64,000 nt of DNA from an uncultured Cellvibrio sp. (GCA_946481095.1 CAMLML010000008.1:12381-76380), one strand, 5' to 3'. Shown: positions 51,168 through 61,207, counted from the first letter of the stretch. A program made the numbers and translations. Notes: generated from the sequence alone by a model not told the origin.

Positions 51168-52376
51168 ATGGCATTAACCCAAACCGCCCCCCGAATTTTA
51201 ACCATTGATGCGCTGAGAGGCTTTGCACTTTTCGGCATTTTCTTCGCACATATGATTATGTGGTTTGTCGGCGGGCCGCTGCCTGAAGTTTATTACACTA
51301 TGTACCAGAATGTGACGAGCGGGCTGACCTTTACTATTTATATGCTGCTGGTTAACGCCAAATTTTTTGCGATTTTTTCGTTTTTATTTGGCTTGAGTTT
51401 TTATATCCAAATGCAAGCTCTGGCGAAACGCTACCCCAATTTTGCAGCGCGTTTTGCCTGGCGTTTGTGCATTCTGGGCATGATCGCGATTCTGCATCAT
51501 TGTTTTTGGCGAGCAGATATTTTATCCATTTATGTCCCACTGGGATTTCTCTTATTGTTTTTTCGCCACCTAAGTGACAAGGCATTACTCATAATCGGCT
51601 TTACTTTAATTCTGAATATTCCAAGCAAACTGGTTGAATTAATCAGTATTTTTGGATTTCAGCACTACCCATTGATGGATTCCAGAATGAAGCAGGATGC
51701 GGAAGCCATGTTGTTTACTGTTTCACAAGCCAATTTTATCGAAATGGTACAACACAACGCACAAGCTGCGTATGTGAAACTGGCATATCAAATTAATTCT
51801 GGAAGACTCTGGATCACGCTGGGATTTTTTATTCTCGGCATGTTGGTGGGTCGCTGGCAATGGTTCGAGAAAATTGAAGAGCACAAAACTCAACTAAAAA
51901 CCCTTTGTAAAAAATCTGCCTGGATTTTATTGATTGTATTTATTATCGGCTTGTTGCTAGCGGCGGCTGTGTTTATCAGCAAAATACCTGTAGAGGATAA
52001 TCATTTCCTAGCATGGCTTTCCGGTTTATGGTTCGACAGTTTGAATGCCTGTTTAACCTTCATTTATATCAGTGGTTTTGCGCTTTTGATGTTAAGACCC
52101 CGCTGGTTTAATTTTTTATCCCAGCTCGCTCCTGCAGGCAAAATGGCGCTCACGACTTATTTAATGCAGTCGCTGATAGGCGTGTTCATTTTCTTTAATG
52201 TCGGTTTGGGAGTTTTCCCACTTACCTCCCCTGCTGAAAATGCCTTAATCGCCATCGCAATTTTTGGCTCGCAAGTTTTCTTTTGTCGCTGGTGGCTACA
52301 GCATTTTAATTACGGACCTGTGGAGTGGTTGTGGCGATCCGGGACTGAGTTGAAGTGGCAAAAAATATTTAAGTAA
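51168..52376 (+). CDS. DUF418 family membrane protein
   Basis: 402 residues with about nine to ten membrane helices. It begins RILTIDALRGFALFGIFFAH, the usual opening of DUF418/acyltransferase-3-like proteins, and ends with the DUF418 block GKMALTTYLMQSLIG and GPVEWLWRSGT. Function not established; some members are proposed transporters or acyltransferases. AAGGA lies upstream of the ATG. Confidence 0.88.
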   Translation: MALTQTAPRILTIDALRGFALFGIFFAHMIMWFVGGPLPEVYYTMYQNVTSGLTFTIYMLLVNAKFFAIFSFLFGLSFYIQMQALAKRYPNFAARFAWRLCILGMIAILHHCFWRADILSIYVPLGFLLLFFRHLSDKALLIIGFTLILNIPSKLVELISIFGFQHYPLMDSRMKQDAEAMLFTVSQANFIEMVQHNAQAAYVKLAYQINSGRLWITLGFFILGMLVGRWQWFEKIEEHKTQLKTLCKKSAWILLIVFIIGLLLAAAVFISKIPVEDNHFLAWLSGLWFDSLNACLTFIYISGFALLMLRPRWFNFLSQLAPAGKMALTTYLMQSLIGVFIFFNVGLGVFPLTSPAENALIAIAIFGSQVFFCRWWLQHFNYGPVEWLWRSGTELKWQKIFK

Positions 52377-52383
52377 TGCCGAC

Positions 52384-52415
52384 AATAAAAAAGCGCCTTT
52401 TGGCGCTTTTTTATT
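52384..52415. terminator. Bidirectional terminator
   Basis: Perfect stem AATAAAAAAGCGCC / GGCGCTTTTTTATT with a TTTT loop, between the convergent DUF418 and sterol-desaturase-like genes. Its right edge touches the stop codon of the latter. Confidence 0.9.
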
Positions 52416-53571
52416 AATGACCAGCCTTCTTTTTCTTCTTTTGGAACGGATACAAAAACTGTTTCCAATATCCATTGGGTACCGGATGACCGCCAATACC
52501 GTAGCCTTTTGGCCATTGGTGAGGGGGCATGTAGTAGGTGCCGAATAATTTATCCAACCAGGGAAAGTGAATTGAATAATTTACATTGATGGCTTCTTTT
52601 TCAATGCCGTGGTGCCAGTGATGAAAACGTGGCGTTACGATAAAAGGTTTTAACCATTCAACATTGAAACGCACATTGGCGTGAACAAAAGTTGCATTTA
52701 AGTAGACCAGTAAAATGTAAATGCTAAGTGCTTGCTGATTAAACCCTAAAACAAACATAGGAATAATCGTCAAACCACGCAAACCGACAATTTCAACTAT
52801 ATGCATACGTGAACCTGCAAGCCAATCCATTTTTTGTGCAGAATGATGTACCGCATGAAAGCGCCATAAAAAGGGAACTTCATGAAACAAACGATGAAAC
52901 CAATATTGTACAAAATCTGTGAGCAACATGATTTCCAACACTTGCAATACCAGAGGTTGCCCTGCAACCATCTGACGAAAACTGCTCCATGAACCGGTAG
53001 TTTCCAATATAAACATCGATGGAGATAAAGATAAGAAACTAATAATTTGTACTAATACACTGCTAAATAAAAAATAAAATAAATCTTCTCGCCATTCGGT
53101 TCTAAATAAAGGCTGATCGGTTAAACGACCAAATAATTTTTCCAGCGGAATAAACAATAAACCCGTCAGCAACAGATTCAACACAAACCAATCCAAGCCC
53201 AATGCATAAGCATTTGCAATATGCTGTTCTTGCGGATCAATTAATTGCCCAACAAGCAAGGATACAAACACCAAAGTAATTGCACTGAAACCTAAAATTT
53301 TATTGCGACGCAAAACCAGATTGATAATCGCCAATAAAAAAGCAATTACTAAAATCGATTGAATGACTAGAGAAAAAATTGCCTGGTTATGCACCACAGC
53401 CAATTCCTTCATCGAAAACCATTGTGGAAATCGTTGACTAAGTAACAACAATAATCCTGCAATTGATGTTACCAATGCGAGAAAGCCGCTGATCCAACCG
53501 GAACCAAATTGTCGGGTTTCGGCAGAGGCTTCCAGATCATTGCGAATAGCGAGGCGAATTTTATTGATCAT
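52414..53571 (-). CDS. Sterol desaturase/fatty-acid hydroxylase family protein
   Basis: 385 residues with about eight membrane helices. The di-iron histidine clusters are visible: HRLFHEVPFLWRFHAVHHS (HxxxH ... HxxHH) and RFHHWHHG near residue 310, so it is an O2-dependent di-iron oxygenase acting on a lipid. Ends in a Lys-rich tail (FQKKKKKAGH). Substrate cannot be told from sequence; bacterial homologues hydroxylate fatty acids, alkylglycerols or carotenoids. Confidence 0.88.
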   Translation of the reverse strand: MINKIRLAIRNDLEASAETRQFGSGWISGFLALVTSIAGLLLLLSQRFPQWFSMKELAVVHNQAIFSLVIQSILVIAFLLAIINLVLRRNKILGFSAITLVFVSLLVGQLIDPQEQHIANAYALGLDWFVLNLLLTGLLFIPLEKLFGRLTDQPLFRTEWREDLFYFLFSSVLVQIISFLSLSPSMFILETTGSWSSFRQMVAGQPLVLQVLEIMLLTDFVQYWFHRLFHEVPFLWRFHAVHHSAQKMDWLAGSRMHIVEIVGLRGLTIIPMFVLGFNQQALSIYILLVYLNATFVHANVRFNVEWLKPFIVTPRFHHWHHGIEKEAINVNYSIHFPWLDKLFGTYYMPPHQWPKGYGIGGHPVPNGYWKQFLYPFQKKKKKAGH

Positions 53572-53597
53572 GATTTATATCCGTTTTTTTATTATTC

Positions 53598-53780
53598 AAA
53601 AGCCTTACCCCCACCTAACCTCCCCCTTGGCAGGGGGAGGGACAGTTCCCCACTTTGAAAAAGGGGGGCTAGGGGGGATTTAAAATCTCAGAAAATTTGA
53701 CCATTTTAAATCCCTCCCCCGCCTCCCTTTTTCAAAGGGAGGAGCCAAATTCCCTCCCCCTGCAAAGGGGTAAGGCTTTT
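53598..53780. repeat. MITE-like long fold-back element
   Basis: A 183 bp near-palindrome with terminal inverted repeats AAAAGCCTTACCCC (53598-53611) and GGGGTAAGGCTTTT (53767-53780). Internal arms also pair (GGCAGGGGGAGGGA with TCCCTCCCCCTGC; ACTTTGAAAAAGG with CCTTTTTCAAAG), leaving a short A/T-rich centre near 53695. No ORF. The left and right arms match almost throughout, which suggests a non-autonomous mobile element or repeat-derived hairpin between the sterol-desaturase-like gene and lysS. Confidence 0.8.
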
Positions 53781-53787
53781 AAAGGTT

Positions 53788-55284
53788 TTACTCAGGCCTC
53801 ATATGCGGAAACAACAACACATCACGAATTGACGGCGCGTTGGCAAACAACATAATCAAACGATCAATACCAATACCCTCGCCTGCTGTTGGCGGCAAAC
53901 CGTATTCCAGTGCGCGCACAAAATCCGCATCGTAGTGCATGGCTTCATCGTCGCCGGCATCTTTTTCGCGTACTTGTTGCATAAAGCGTTCGGCTTGATC
54001 TTCGGCGTCGTTTAATTCAGAGAAACCGTTCGCCAATTCACGTCCGCCGATAAAAAATTCAAAGCGATCAGTGACCGCAGGGTTTTCATCATTACGACGC
54101 GCCAATGGTGATATTTCGATTGGGTATTCAGTGATAAAGGTTGGCTGATCCAATTTGTGCTCAACTGTTTCCTCGAAAATTTCGGTTTGAATTTTTCCGA
54201 GTGCAGTGCCTGGTTTAATCTTCAATCCTAACGCTTCTGCCGCTTTGGTTGCACCTTCGACACTGCTGAGTTGTTCTGCAGTAATTTGCGAATTGTAATG
54301 CAGCACAGAATCAAACATGGTCAAACGAGCAAAGGGTTTACCAAAATCGTATTCGCTGGTTTGATATTTCAGAATGCTGCTGCCTGTCACTTCAATACAC
54401 AATTTGCGCAGCATATCTTCCGTCAAATCCATCAAGTCTTTGTAATCCGCATAAGCTTGATAAAATTCCATCATAGTGAATTCAGGATTGTGACGAGTTG
54501 AAACGCCTTCGTTACGGAAGTTACGGTTAATTTCAAACACACGTTCGAATCCACCGACAACCAAACGCTTCAAATATAATTCCGGTGCAATGCGCAAAAA
54601 CATATCCATATCCAAGGCATTGTGATGAGTGATGAAAGGTTTTGCAGAAGCGCCGCCAGGAATCACATGCAGCATTGGCGTTTCAACCTCCATAAAACCG
54701 CAGCCCGACATGTAATTGCGAATAAAATTAATGCAACGCGAACGCAAACGGAAAGTGTCGCGCACTTCCGGGTTTACCATTAAATCCACATAGCGTTGAC
54801 GATAACGAATTTCCTGATCGGCCAGGCCGTGATATTTATCCGGCAATGGACGCAGTGATTTGGTCAGCAATTGAAATTCTTCAAGATTAACGTAGAGATC
54901 ACCTTTGCCGGATTTGTGCAGCGCACCTTTCACGCCGACAATATCACCCATGTCCCACACACCCCACTTGTCCTTGATAATTTCTTGCGCAGCTTTGTCC
55001 GCATAAAGTTGGATGGAGCCTTCACCATCTTGCAACACCATAAACGGCCCGCGTTTGGCCATAATGCGACCGGCAACACTGACCTTATGATCCAGTGCTT
55101 CCAATTCCTCTTTGGTTTTTTCACCAAATTGAGTTTGCAGTTCAACACTCTTGTGTTCCGGACGAAACACATTGGGGAATGCATTGCCCTTTTCACGAAT
55201 GGCGGCCAGTTTTTGACGGCGTTCGGTGATCAGCTTATTGTCGTCTTCATGGGTGGACAGGGGCGCGTGGGTATCATTGGTCAT
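53788..55284 (-). CDS. lysS: Lysyl-tRNA synthetase, class II
   Basis: About 498 residues. N-terminal OB-fold ([20 protein letters not shown]) and class II core: motif 2 region [40 protein letters not shown] and motif 3 [20 protein letters not shown]. It charges tRNA-Lys. ATG at 55284 was chosen; a GTG nine bases upstream is possible, and neither has a strong ribosome site. In many gammaproteobacteria lysS directly follows prfB; here three genes intervene. Confidence 0.96.
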   Translation of the reverse strand: MTNDTHAPLSTHEDDNKLITERRQKLAAIREKGNAFPNVFRPEHKSVELQTQFGEKTKEELEALDHKVSVAGRIMAKRGPFMVLQDGEGSIQLYADKAAQEIIKDKWGVWDMGDIVGVKGALHKSGKGDLYVNLEEFQLLTKSLRPLPDKYHGLADQEIRYRQRYVDLMVNPEVRDTFRLRSRCINFIRNYMSGCGFMEVETPMLHVIPGGASAKPFITHHNALDMDMFLRIAPELYLKRLVVGGFERVFEINRNFRNEGVSTRHNPEFTMMEFYQAYADYKDLMDLTEDMLRKLCIEVTGSSILKYQTSEYDFGKPFARLTMFDSVLHYNSQITAEQLSSVEGATKAAEALGLKIKPGTALGKIQTEIFEETVEHKLDQPTFITEYPIEISPLARRNDENPAVTDRFEFFIGGRELANGFSELNDAEDQAERFMQQVREKDAGDDEAMHYDADFVRALEYGLPPTAGEGIGIDRLIMLFANAPSIRDVLLFPHMRPE

Positions 55285-55361
55285 AATGGTCACTGGTCTT
55301 GGTTTTTCAAAAGGTGCGCATTATAACGACAAGGGCTGATCGAATGCAGCCCTGAAGCCGA

Positions 55362-56531
55362 CTAATTACTCAATGCAGATTCGATTAATGGCTGAATGCG
55401 CCGCTCCGTCCTGAATCCGAAACCCTGGGCAGATTCATATTCCATCCCCAGAATGGCGTAATAACCTACTTCCCGATTTATCCAGGGCGTAAATCCAAAG
55501 GCTCCGGGCGAGGACAACGCCTGGCAACCCTCAGCAGGTGTATCGCATTCCAGCCAAGCTGATAACCCATAACGGATACTTTCAGGCGCAGAGGGCGGAA
55601 GATTGCCAATCATCACATCGGGATAAGGCATTTTGGCTTGCTCATCAAATAAATCCGCAGGAATTAATTGTGTCTGTTGATCGCCATTTTTCCAGAGTCC
55701 CTTGTGGTAAATCAGCTGCAAAATTTTTGCGTATTGATTCATCGATATGCGCATCCCACCTGCGATCATCGGATTTTGACTGCCGTTTGCACCCAAAGGT
55801 TGAGCGTAGTAATTAATCGACAAGTCCAACCCTAACGGAATTAATAATTCCTCATTCAAAATTGTTTTCCAGGACTTTTCCGTCACAACTTCTGCCATAC
55901 GCCCGGCGACTTGCAGATGTGTTCCGCCATAATCGTAACGAGTCCCCGGCAAACCTAATGGTTCAGTCGTACTAATCAAGGCAACACATTCTTCAAACGT
56001 AAATAGCGCGGTGTAAATACAGATATGCTCGTTATCCATTCCTGATGTGAAAGACAATAATTGTTTTAAATTCACATTCGAATTTTTCATCCAACCTAAA
56101 ATATCGCCAGTAGTATCATCAAAACTGATTTCATTCTTACCGACCAAACTCAACAAAACGGTCCCCGAAACCCATTTGCTGGCCGATGCAACTGCCACTG
56201 TTTGATCTGCATTGAAACTGCCAAAATTTTGCTCAAATATTTTTTCATCCTGATCGTTAAAAACAATCAGGGTCATCCCGGTTAATCCGTTTAGTCGCTC
56301 CGATTCATATTCCGTTTGCAAAACTGCCCGCACCTCAGCGAAGGCATCGCTAGAAGATTGGCTGGAACTCGATTGACTACTGGAGCTTACTGAACTCAAA
56401 GATGAGGACAAACTTGAAACAGAAGAAACAACTGAACTGGACGCACCCGAATCACCGCCTGATCCCCCGCCACAAGCAGATAAACATAGAGTTAAAGAAA
56501 GTATGGATAGAATCGATAATAGGCTACGCAT
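55362..56531 (-). CDS. Class C beta-lactamase-like serine hydrolase lipoprotein
   Basis: 389 residues. A lipobox (LCLSAC) is followed by GGGSGG and a short Ser-rich linker, then a penicillin-binding-protein-like fold. The SxxK motif is SASK in VAVASASKWVSGTV; the usual YxN is replaced by YDY (RYDYGGTHLQVAG), and the third motif region reads SSPGAFGFTPWIN. Such proteins are often esterases or peptidases, not beta-lactamases. The Ser linker suggests cell-surface exposure like the glycan-active lipoproteins nearby. Confidence 0.82.
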   Translation of the reverse strand: MRSLLSILSILSLTLCLSACGGGSGGDSGASSSVVSSVSSLSSSLSSVSSSSQSSSSQSSSDAFAEVRAVLQTEYESERLNGLTGMTLIVFNDQDEKIFEQNFGSFNADQTVAVASASKWVSGTVLLSLVGKNEISFDDTTGDILGWMKNSNVNLKQLLSFTSGMDNEHICIYTALFTFEECVALISTTEPLGLPGTRYDYGGTHLQVAGRMAEVVTEKSWKTILNEELLIPLGLDLSINYYAQPLGANGSQNPMIAGGMRISMNQYAKILQLIYHKGLWKNGDQQTQLIPADLFDEQAKMPYPDVMIGNLPPSAPESIRYGLSAWLECDTPAEGCQALSSPGAFGFTPWINREVGYYAILGMEYESAQGFGFRTERRIQPLIESALSN

Positions 56532-56619
56532 GGGGTTTCTCTCTCAAAGAAAACAACAATTGAGTTATTAACGGATGTGGAGGGAAAAGGTTGACAGGGG
56601 AATTATGTTTTTTTAAGAG

Positions 56620-56745
56620 CGCCCCCCCCTACGGGCACCCCTCCGAGGGAGGGGAATTTAGTGATCGCCAATTGCAACAATTTTCTCCGAAGCACAATTC
56701 AATTCTCCTCCTTCGGAGGGGTGCCTCGAAGAGGCGGGGTGGTTA
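56620..56745. repeat. Inverted repeat rich in CCCCTCC/GGAGGGG
   Basis: Arms GGGCACCCCTCCGAG (56634-56648) and TTCGGAGGGGTGCC (56712-56725), extended by GCGCCCCCCCCT and GGCGGGGTGG outer segments, around a 60 bp centre. The design resembles the 53.7 kb fold-back but is a different sequence. No ORF or gene function seen in this gap. Confidence 0.65.
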
Positions 56746-56785
56746 CGTACCTCGAAAGAATCATAATTGATGAATCGAAAAAAAT

Positions 56786-57319
56786 TCATGTTTTTTTCCT
56801 CCCTAACATGCGATTTAAGGTTTCATCTTTATCAATTAAGTGGTGCTTTAATGCGCCCAACAGATGTAAAAAAATTATCGCAATCATCAGATAACCCAAA
56901 TAGTGATGGGCTGTTTGTCCAAAATTCCTCCAGCTTTCGCTGTAGGCTATAGCCTCCCCTGCTTCTGATAATTGATGCGGAAATAATTCGAAACCGAAAA
57001 CTCCAAAACCGTGTCCACTAGCGCCAGAGTAAATCATTCCCGATATTGGCATCAGCAACATCAGAATCAAAAGTAACCAATGCGTCATTTTTGCCAAACG
57101 CTGTTCAATCAACGAATAATGACCGACAGGAGCTGGCCAGCCGTGCTTTAATCGCCAAATCACACGTAACAAAATGATGGGAAAGAGAAGTACAGCAAAG
57201 GATTTATGATAAATATATAAAGGCCAAACTTCATTCAAGGTCATGTAGAGACCAACTGTAGTTAGCGCAATTACACCCAGTGCAACCGTCCAATGAAGTA
57301 TTATTGATACAAAACCCAT
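56786..57319 (-). CDS. Cytochrome b561 family protein
   Basis: 177 residues with four membrane helices and the b561 pattern: HWTVALGVIALTTVGLYM, YHKSFAVLLFPIILLRVIWR, KMTHWLLLILMLLMPISGMI and HHYLGYLMIAIIFLHLLGALKHH. The paired histidines in helices 1, 2 and 4 should bind two haems b. These proteins transfer electrons in the inner membrane from quinol, in some cases to superoxide. AGGAG precedes the ATG. Partner not evident. Confidence 0.9.
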   Translation of the reverse strand: MGFVSIILHWTVALGVIALTTVGLYMTLNEVWPLYIYHKSFAVLLFPIILLRVIWRLKHGWPAPVGHYSLIEQRLAKMTHWLLLILMLLMPISGMIYSGASGHGFGVFGFELFPHQLSEAGEAIAYSESWRNFGQTAHHYLGYLMIAIIFLHLLGALKHHLIDKDETLNRMLGRKKT

Positions 57320-57461
57320 TTTTATGACTCCTGCTAGTTGAATTGCAGGAATCCTAACCTTGCTTTGTGATTTGGCGCATCAGGTTTGGGATGAGACAAG
57401 TCATTTTGGGACTATGGGATGAAGTGATAAGCGCTATCTTGTTGAAATTAAATAAAAATCA

Positions 57462-58286
57462 TTAAAGATAACGAATAAGATTATTCCGGTATCGCTGACT
57501 GATCACCAAGCGCTCGCCGTTGGTTAAGACCAGGGCATCTGCCTCAACCGATTTTATTGCACCAGGGTTAACGAGATGAGAGCGGTGAATTCGAATGAAT
57601 TGATAGGGTGTTAATTTTTCTTCCAGCTCTTTCATTGTCGAACGCATCAAATATTGATTGTCCAAACAATGCAGCTCAACATAGTTTCCCGCCGCACTGA
57701 CAATTAAGATTGAGTCAATGGTAATACTAACCTTTCGATTTCCTTTGTAAGCGTCAAGCTTATCTACTGTTGGATCAACGTCTGGCAATTGAGCGTGATA
57801 AACCTGACCATTGGATATAAAGATTTCTGATTTACGAAACACTAAAGCCCAACCAAGCAGAACAATAATGGTGATAAAAATATGATCGGGCGTGAAATAA
57901 ACCAAGCCGGGAATAAATTGAGCGGATGGATTCAGATAAAAATCCAGCAACAAACGAAAAGATATGCTGACAAATAAAGTCAATATAACTAAAAACCAAA
58001 ACCATCCCATTCGCTTTTTATTGCTAAATTGACTTAAACCAACCAACAAGGCGGGAGTCAAGACTAGCCAAACGCCATATTCTTGAAAAAGCCAAAGGAT
58101 AGATTCCAATAACCCCCGATCTTCCGAATTGACGTAGCGCATATAATAAACACAATAGATTACAGAAATACAAAGAGCGATGAACCAACCCATTGCAGAA
58201 GCGATTAATGCTTTGCGTATCAGAGAAAACTGATTAAATCTTTCTAACTGAGTTGATAAATTTTTGTTCATTGCCTGGTATAACAT
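57462..58286 (-). CDS. Membrane-bound LytTR transcriptional regulator
   Basis: 274 residues. Four membrane helices fill residues about 25-150, followed by a C-terminal LytTR DNA-binding domain (SILIVSAAGNYVELHCLDNQ; RSTMKELEEKLTPYQFIRIH; RSHLVNPGAIKSVE; SQRYRNNLIRYL). There is no receiver domain, so it is a one-component sensor in which the membrane part likely receives the signal. A second ATG 15 bases downstream is an alternative start. Target unknown; it may act on adjacent genes such as the b561 gene. Confidence 0.88.
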   Translation of the reverse strand: MLYQAMNKNLSTQLERFNQFSLIRKALIASAMGWFIALCISVIYCVYYMRYVNSEDRGLLESILWLFQEYGVWLVLTPALLVGLSQFSNKKRMGWFWFLVILTLFVSISFRLLLDFYLNPSAQFIPGLVYFTPDHIFITIIVLLGWALVFRKSEIFISNGQVYHAQLPDVDPTVDKLDAYKGNRKVSITIDSILIVSAAGNYVELHCLDNQYLMRSTMKELEEKLTPYQFIRIHRSHLVNPGAIKSVEADALVLTNGERLVISQRYRNNLIRYL

Positions 58287-58333
58287 GCCGTTATCAAATA
58301 AGAAAAATTACTTTCCTCTTCCTCACAAAAAAA

Positions 58334-59429
58334 TCACAACCCCGCTTTCAAACTCTCAACAATAAACTGATCCAAATCGCCATCAAGCACTGCTTGGGTA
58401 TTGGAGGTTTGTACACCGGTGCGTAAATCTTTCACACGTGAATCATCCAGCACATAAGAACGAATTTGGCTGCCCCAACCAATGTCGGACTTACTGTCTT
58501 CCATGGCTTGTTTTTCAGCATTGCGTTTTTGCATTTCGTGCTCGTACATTTTTGCACGCAACATTTTGTAGGCTTTATCGCGGTTGGCGTGTTGTGAGCG
58601 TTCGTTTTGACACTGCACAACTATGTTAGTTGGGATGTGAGTAATACGTACCGCCGAATCGGTTTTGTTAACGTGCTGACCACCGGCACCACTTGCACGA
58701 TAAGTGTCGATACGCAAATCAGCAGGGTTAATATCGATTTCGATATTGTCATCAATTTCTGGAGAAACAAACACAGAACAAAAAGAGGTGTGACGACGAT
58801 TGCCCGAATCAAACGGCGATTTACGCACTAAACGATGCACGCCGGTTTCAGTACGCAACCATCCAAACGCGTATTCGCCTTCAAAATAAATGGTCGCACT
58901 TTTAATACCGGCAACATCACCCGCAGAGACTTCTTCAAGCGTGACTTTAAAACCTTTGGCTTCGCCCCAGCGCAAATACATGCGCAATACCATTTCAGCC
59001 CAATCCTGGGCTTCGGTTCCACCTGACCCCGATTGAATATCGAGGTAGGCATTGTTGGGATCGGTTTCGCCCGAGAACATACGGCGAAATTCCAACACAC
59101 CCAATTGTTTATCCAGGCGTCCCAATTCGGATTGCACATCAGACACCATGGATTCATCGTCTTCTTCCACCGCCATATCCAGCAGCTCGCGACTATCGGC
59201 AATTCCAGCGTCCAACTCATCAATGGTTTTAACAACGATTTCCAACGCAGATCTTTCACGACCCAAGGCTTGAGCTATTTCAGGCTTCTCCCAAACGCTG
59301 GGCTCTGCCAGCTCCAATTCAACTTCGGCTAGACGCTCTTTTTTGAGGTCGTAGTCAAAGATACCCCCGAAGGGTTTCAGTGCGGTCGGTTAAATCTTTG
59401 AGGGAATTGAGTAACGGATTGATTTCCAT
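58334..59429 (-). CDS. prfB: Peptide chain release factor 2 (programmed +1 frameshift)
   Basis: RF2 is encoded in two frames. It starts at the ATG at 59429 ([20 protein letters not shown]), reaches an in-frame TGA at 59357-59355 after about 24 codons, and continues in the +1 frame as [20 protein letters not shown] to 58334. RF2 recognises UGA and UAA; the SPF anticodon-like motif region, and GGQ in the peptidyl-transferase loop ([17 protein letters not shown]) are visible. The frameshift gives autoregulation by RF2 level. About 364 residues in total, the normal length. Confidence 0.95.
59352..59369 (-). promoter_or_regulatory. prfB: prfB programmed frameshift site
   Basis: Minus-strand GGGGGTATCTTTGAC: the CTT slippery codon, the TGA stop and the following C match the canonical prfB site, with a GGGGG internal Shine-Dalgarno-like stretch three bases upstream of CTT. 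Confidence 0.93.
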
Positions 59430-59590
59430 GATGTTTTTCAGCCAGAGTCTACGCCAATAAAAGAAGGCGCGCATTTTACATGAGACGGGGGTTTAGACCA
59501 AACCTACCGGCCTTTGGGTCTCATCGGTAAATTATTCCAAATTTACAATGCCAAACTAGGTTCAATGTTGAATATCAGGCATACTGCCAA

Positions 59591-59602
59591 GTAACCGATT
59601 AC
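59591..59602. promoter_or_regulatory. Possible operator upstream of the mannanase gene
   Basis: GTAACCGATTAC, an inverted repeat with GTAA/TTAC arms similar to operators of LacI-family sugar regulators. It lies about 80 bases before the mannanase ATG, in a 253 bp gap with no other recognisable feature. Pattern only. Confidence 0.3.
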
Positions 59603-59682
59603 ATTCAACCAATAATGAAATATCGGCTAACAATAACAAGATTAATAAACAATCAACTTTCGACAATAAATCCGGAGATACC

Positions 59683-61191
59683 ATGAATTATTCAACTCGT
59701 TTGAGTATGGTCTTATGCCTCACTCTTTTGTTATCTGTTACCGCTTGCGGTGGCGGTGGTGGTGGCAACCCAGCAACATCATCTTTAGCCAATAGTTCGA
59801 GAACGACTTCTTCAGCGAGTAGTTCCAATCAAACCAGCAGCTCCGATCAAACCAGCTCGTCAAGTTCAATTTCATCCAGCTCAAGCTCCAGTATTTCAAG
59901 TTCCAGTGGATCCAGTTTGCCCAGCCACGCATCAAACGGTGTTATCTACTGTACTGCCGCAGGTGATGATGCAGATGGGGATGGCTGGGGTTGGGAAAAT
60001 AATGCAAGTTGTATTGTCAGAAACTCCAATGTCGATCCGGATAAAGGTAATTTTCAGGGCTGTGTTATTGGCACTACCAGTTGGCGTTATTGCACAACGG
60101 ATAACGGCAGTTGGGGCTATGAAAATGAAAGTATTTGCGTATCCAACAGTTTCTGTCCCGCCAATCGCACAGATTTCCAAACCGCTTTATCTGAAAATTT
60201 AATCGATCCTTCAGCAACAGCAATAACCGAAAAAGTTTATGACTATTTACGTTCTATTTGGGGCAGCAAAACCCTTTCAGGGCAAATGGATCTCACCTGG
60301 AAAGATTCTATAGATCAATACCAACGTGTTATCAACGACACCACAAAAGCTCCCGCTATTATGGGTTATGACTTCATGAACTATGGTATAACGGCCGATT
60401 GGGTTGAAGGCCTGGAGCAAACTGAAGAAGCGATTGAGCACTGGAATCGCGGTGGCTTGGTGACTTTCACCTGGCATTGGCGGGCAGGTAGTGAAAATGC
60501 GTTCTATAGCGATCAAACCAATTTTTCTATTCCTATAGCGAATGGGCAATTAAATACAACATCATCTGACTTCACCAAACTGCAAAATGATTTGGATATG
60601 ATCGCGGGTGAATTGAAAAAATTACAAACTGCAGGCGTTCCCGTTTTATGGAGACCACTACACGAAGCTTCAGGCGGATGGTTCTGGTGGGGACGTGCGC
60701 GAACCGATGTACCCCCTGCCTATGCCCAAACATTGATGTGGCGATACATTCACGATCGACTAACCAATTATCATGGCTTACATAATTTAATCTGGGTATG
60801 GAACGGTCAAAGTGCTGCTTGGTACCCTGGCAATAATTATGTCGATATTGTCAGTACCGATATTTATGACAGCACTGATAATAAAACCTATAAATCACAA
60901 ATCACCAGTTACAACACTGTCAAACAATATCCTTTGCAAAGTAAATTGGTTGCATTAAGTGAAAATAGTTACATTCCAGACCCCGATAAAATATCAACCG
61001 ATGGTGCCTGGTGGCTATGGTTTATGGTTTGGAATGATGGAAATTTTAACGAGACAACACTTGAATCTGGCACTCACAAAGATAATTTCTGGAGTGGTGA
61101 GTACTACAATACCAACGCACATAAAACCAAAGTTTATAACCATGCGAATGTGATTACATTGGACGAACTACCGGATTTTGATTCCGAATAA
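59683..61191 (+). CDS. GH26 endo-beta-1,4-mannanase lipoprotein with CBM10-like module
   Basis: 502 residues. A lipobox (LLSVTAC, Cys22), then a Gly run and a Ser-rich linker (to about residue 80), then a Cys/Trp-rich region (about 87-160) with DGWGWENNASC and GSWGYENESIC typical of CBM10. The GH26 catalytic domain (about 170-495) has FTWHWRAG, the likely acid/base Glu328 in RPLHEASGGWFWWG and the likely nucleophile Glu427 in VALSENSY. It should hydrolyse mannan or glucomannan at the outer membrane surface, as described for lipoprotein GH26 enzymes of Cellvibrio. GGAG precedes the ATG. Single-gene transcript. Confidence 0.92.
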   Translation: MNYSTRLSMVLCLTLLLSVTACGGGGGGNPATSSLANSSRTTSSASSSNQTSSSDQTSSSSSISSSSSSSISSSSGSSLPSHASNGVIYCTAAGDDADGDGWGWENNASCIVRNSNVDPDKGNFQGCVIGTTSWRYCTTDNGSWGYENESICVSNSFCPANRTDFQTALSENLIDPSATAITEKVYDYLRSIWGSKTLSGQMDLTWKDSIDQYQRVINDTTKAPAIMGYDFMNYGITADWVEGLEQTEEAIEHWNRGGLVTFTWHWRAGSENAFYSDQTNFSIPIANGQLNTTSSDFTKLQNDLDMIAGELKKLQTAGVPVLWRPLHEASGGWFWWGRARTDVPPAYAQTLMWRYIHDRLTNYHGLHNLIWVWNGQSAAWYPGNNYVDIVSTDIYDSTDNKTYKSQITSYNTVKQYPLQSKLVALSENSYIPDPDKISTDGAWWLWFMVWNDGNFNETTLESGTHKDNFWSGEYYNTNAHKTKVYNHANVITLDELPDFDSE

Positions 61192-61207
61192 ACATTCAAT
61201 AATTTGT

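Noticed and set aside
55362..56531. True class C beta-lactamase (ampC)
   Set aside because: The YxN motif is altered, it is a lipoprotein with a Ser linker, and the third motif is not KTG; a general serine hydrolase fits better.
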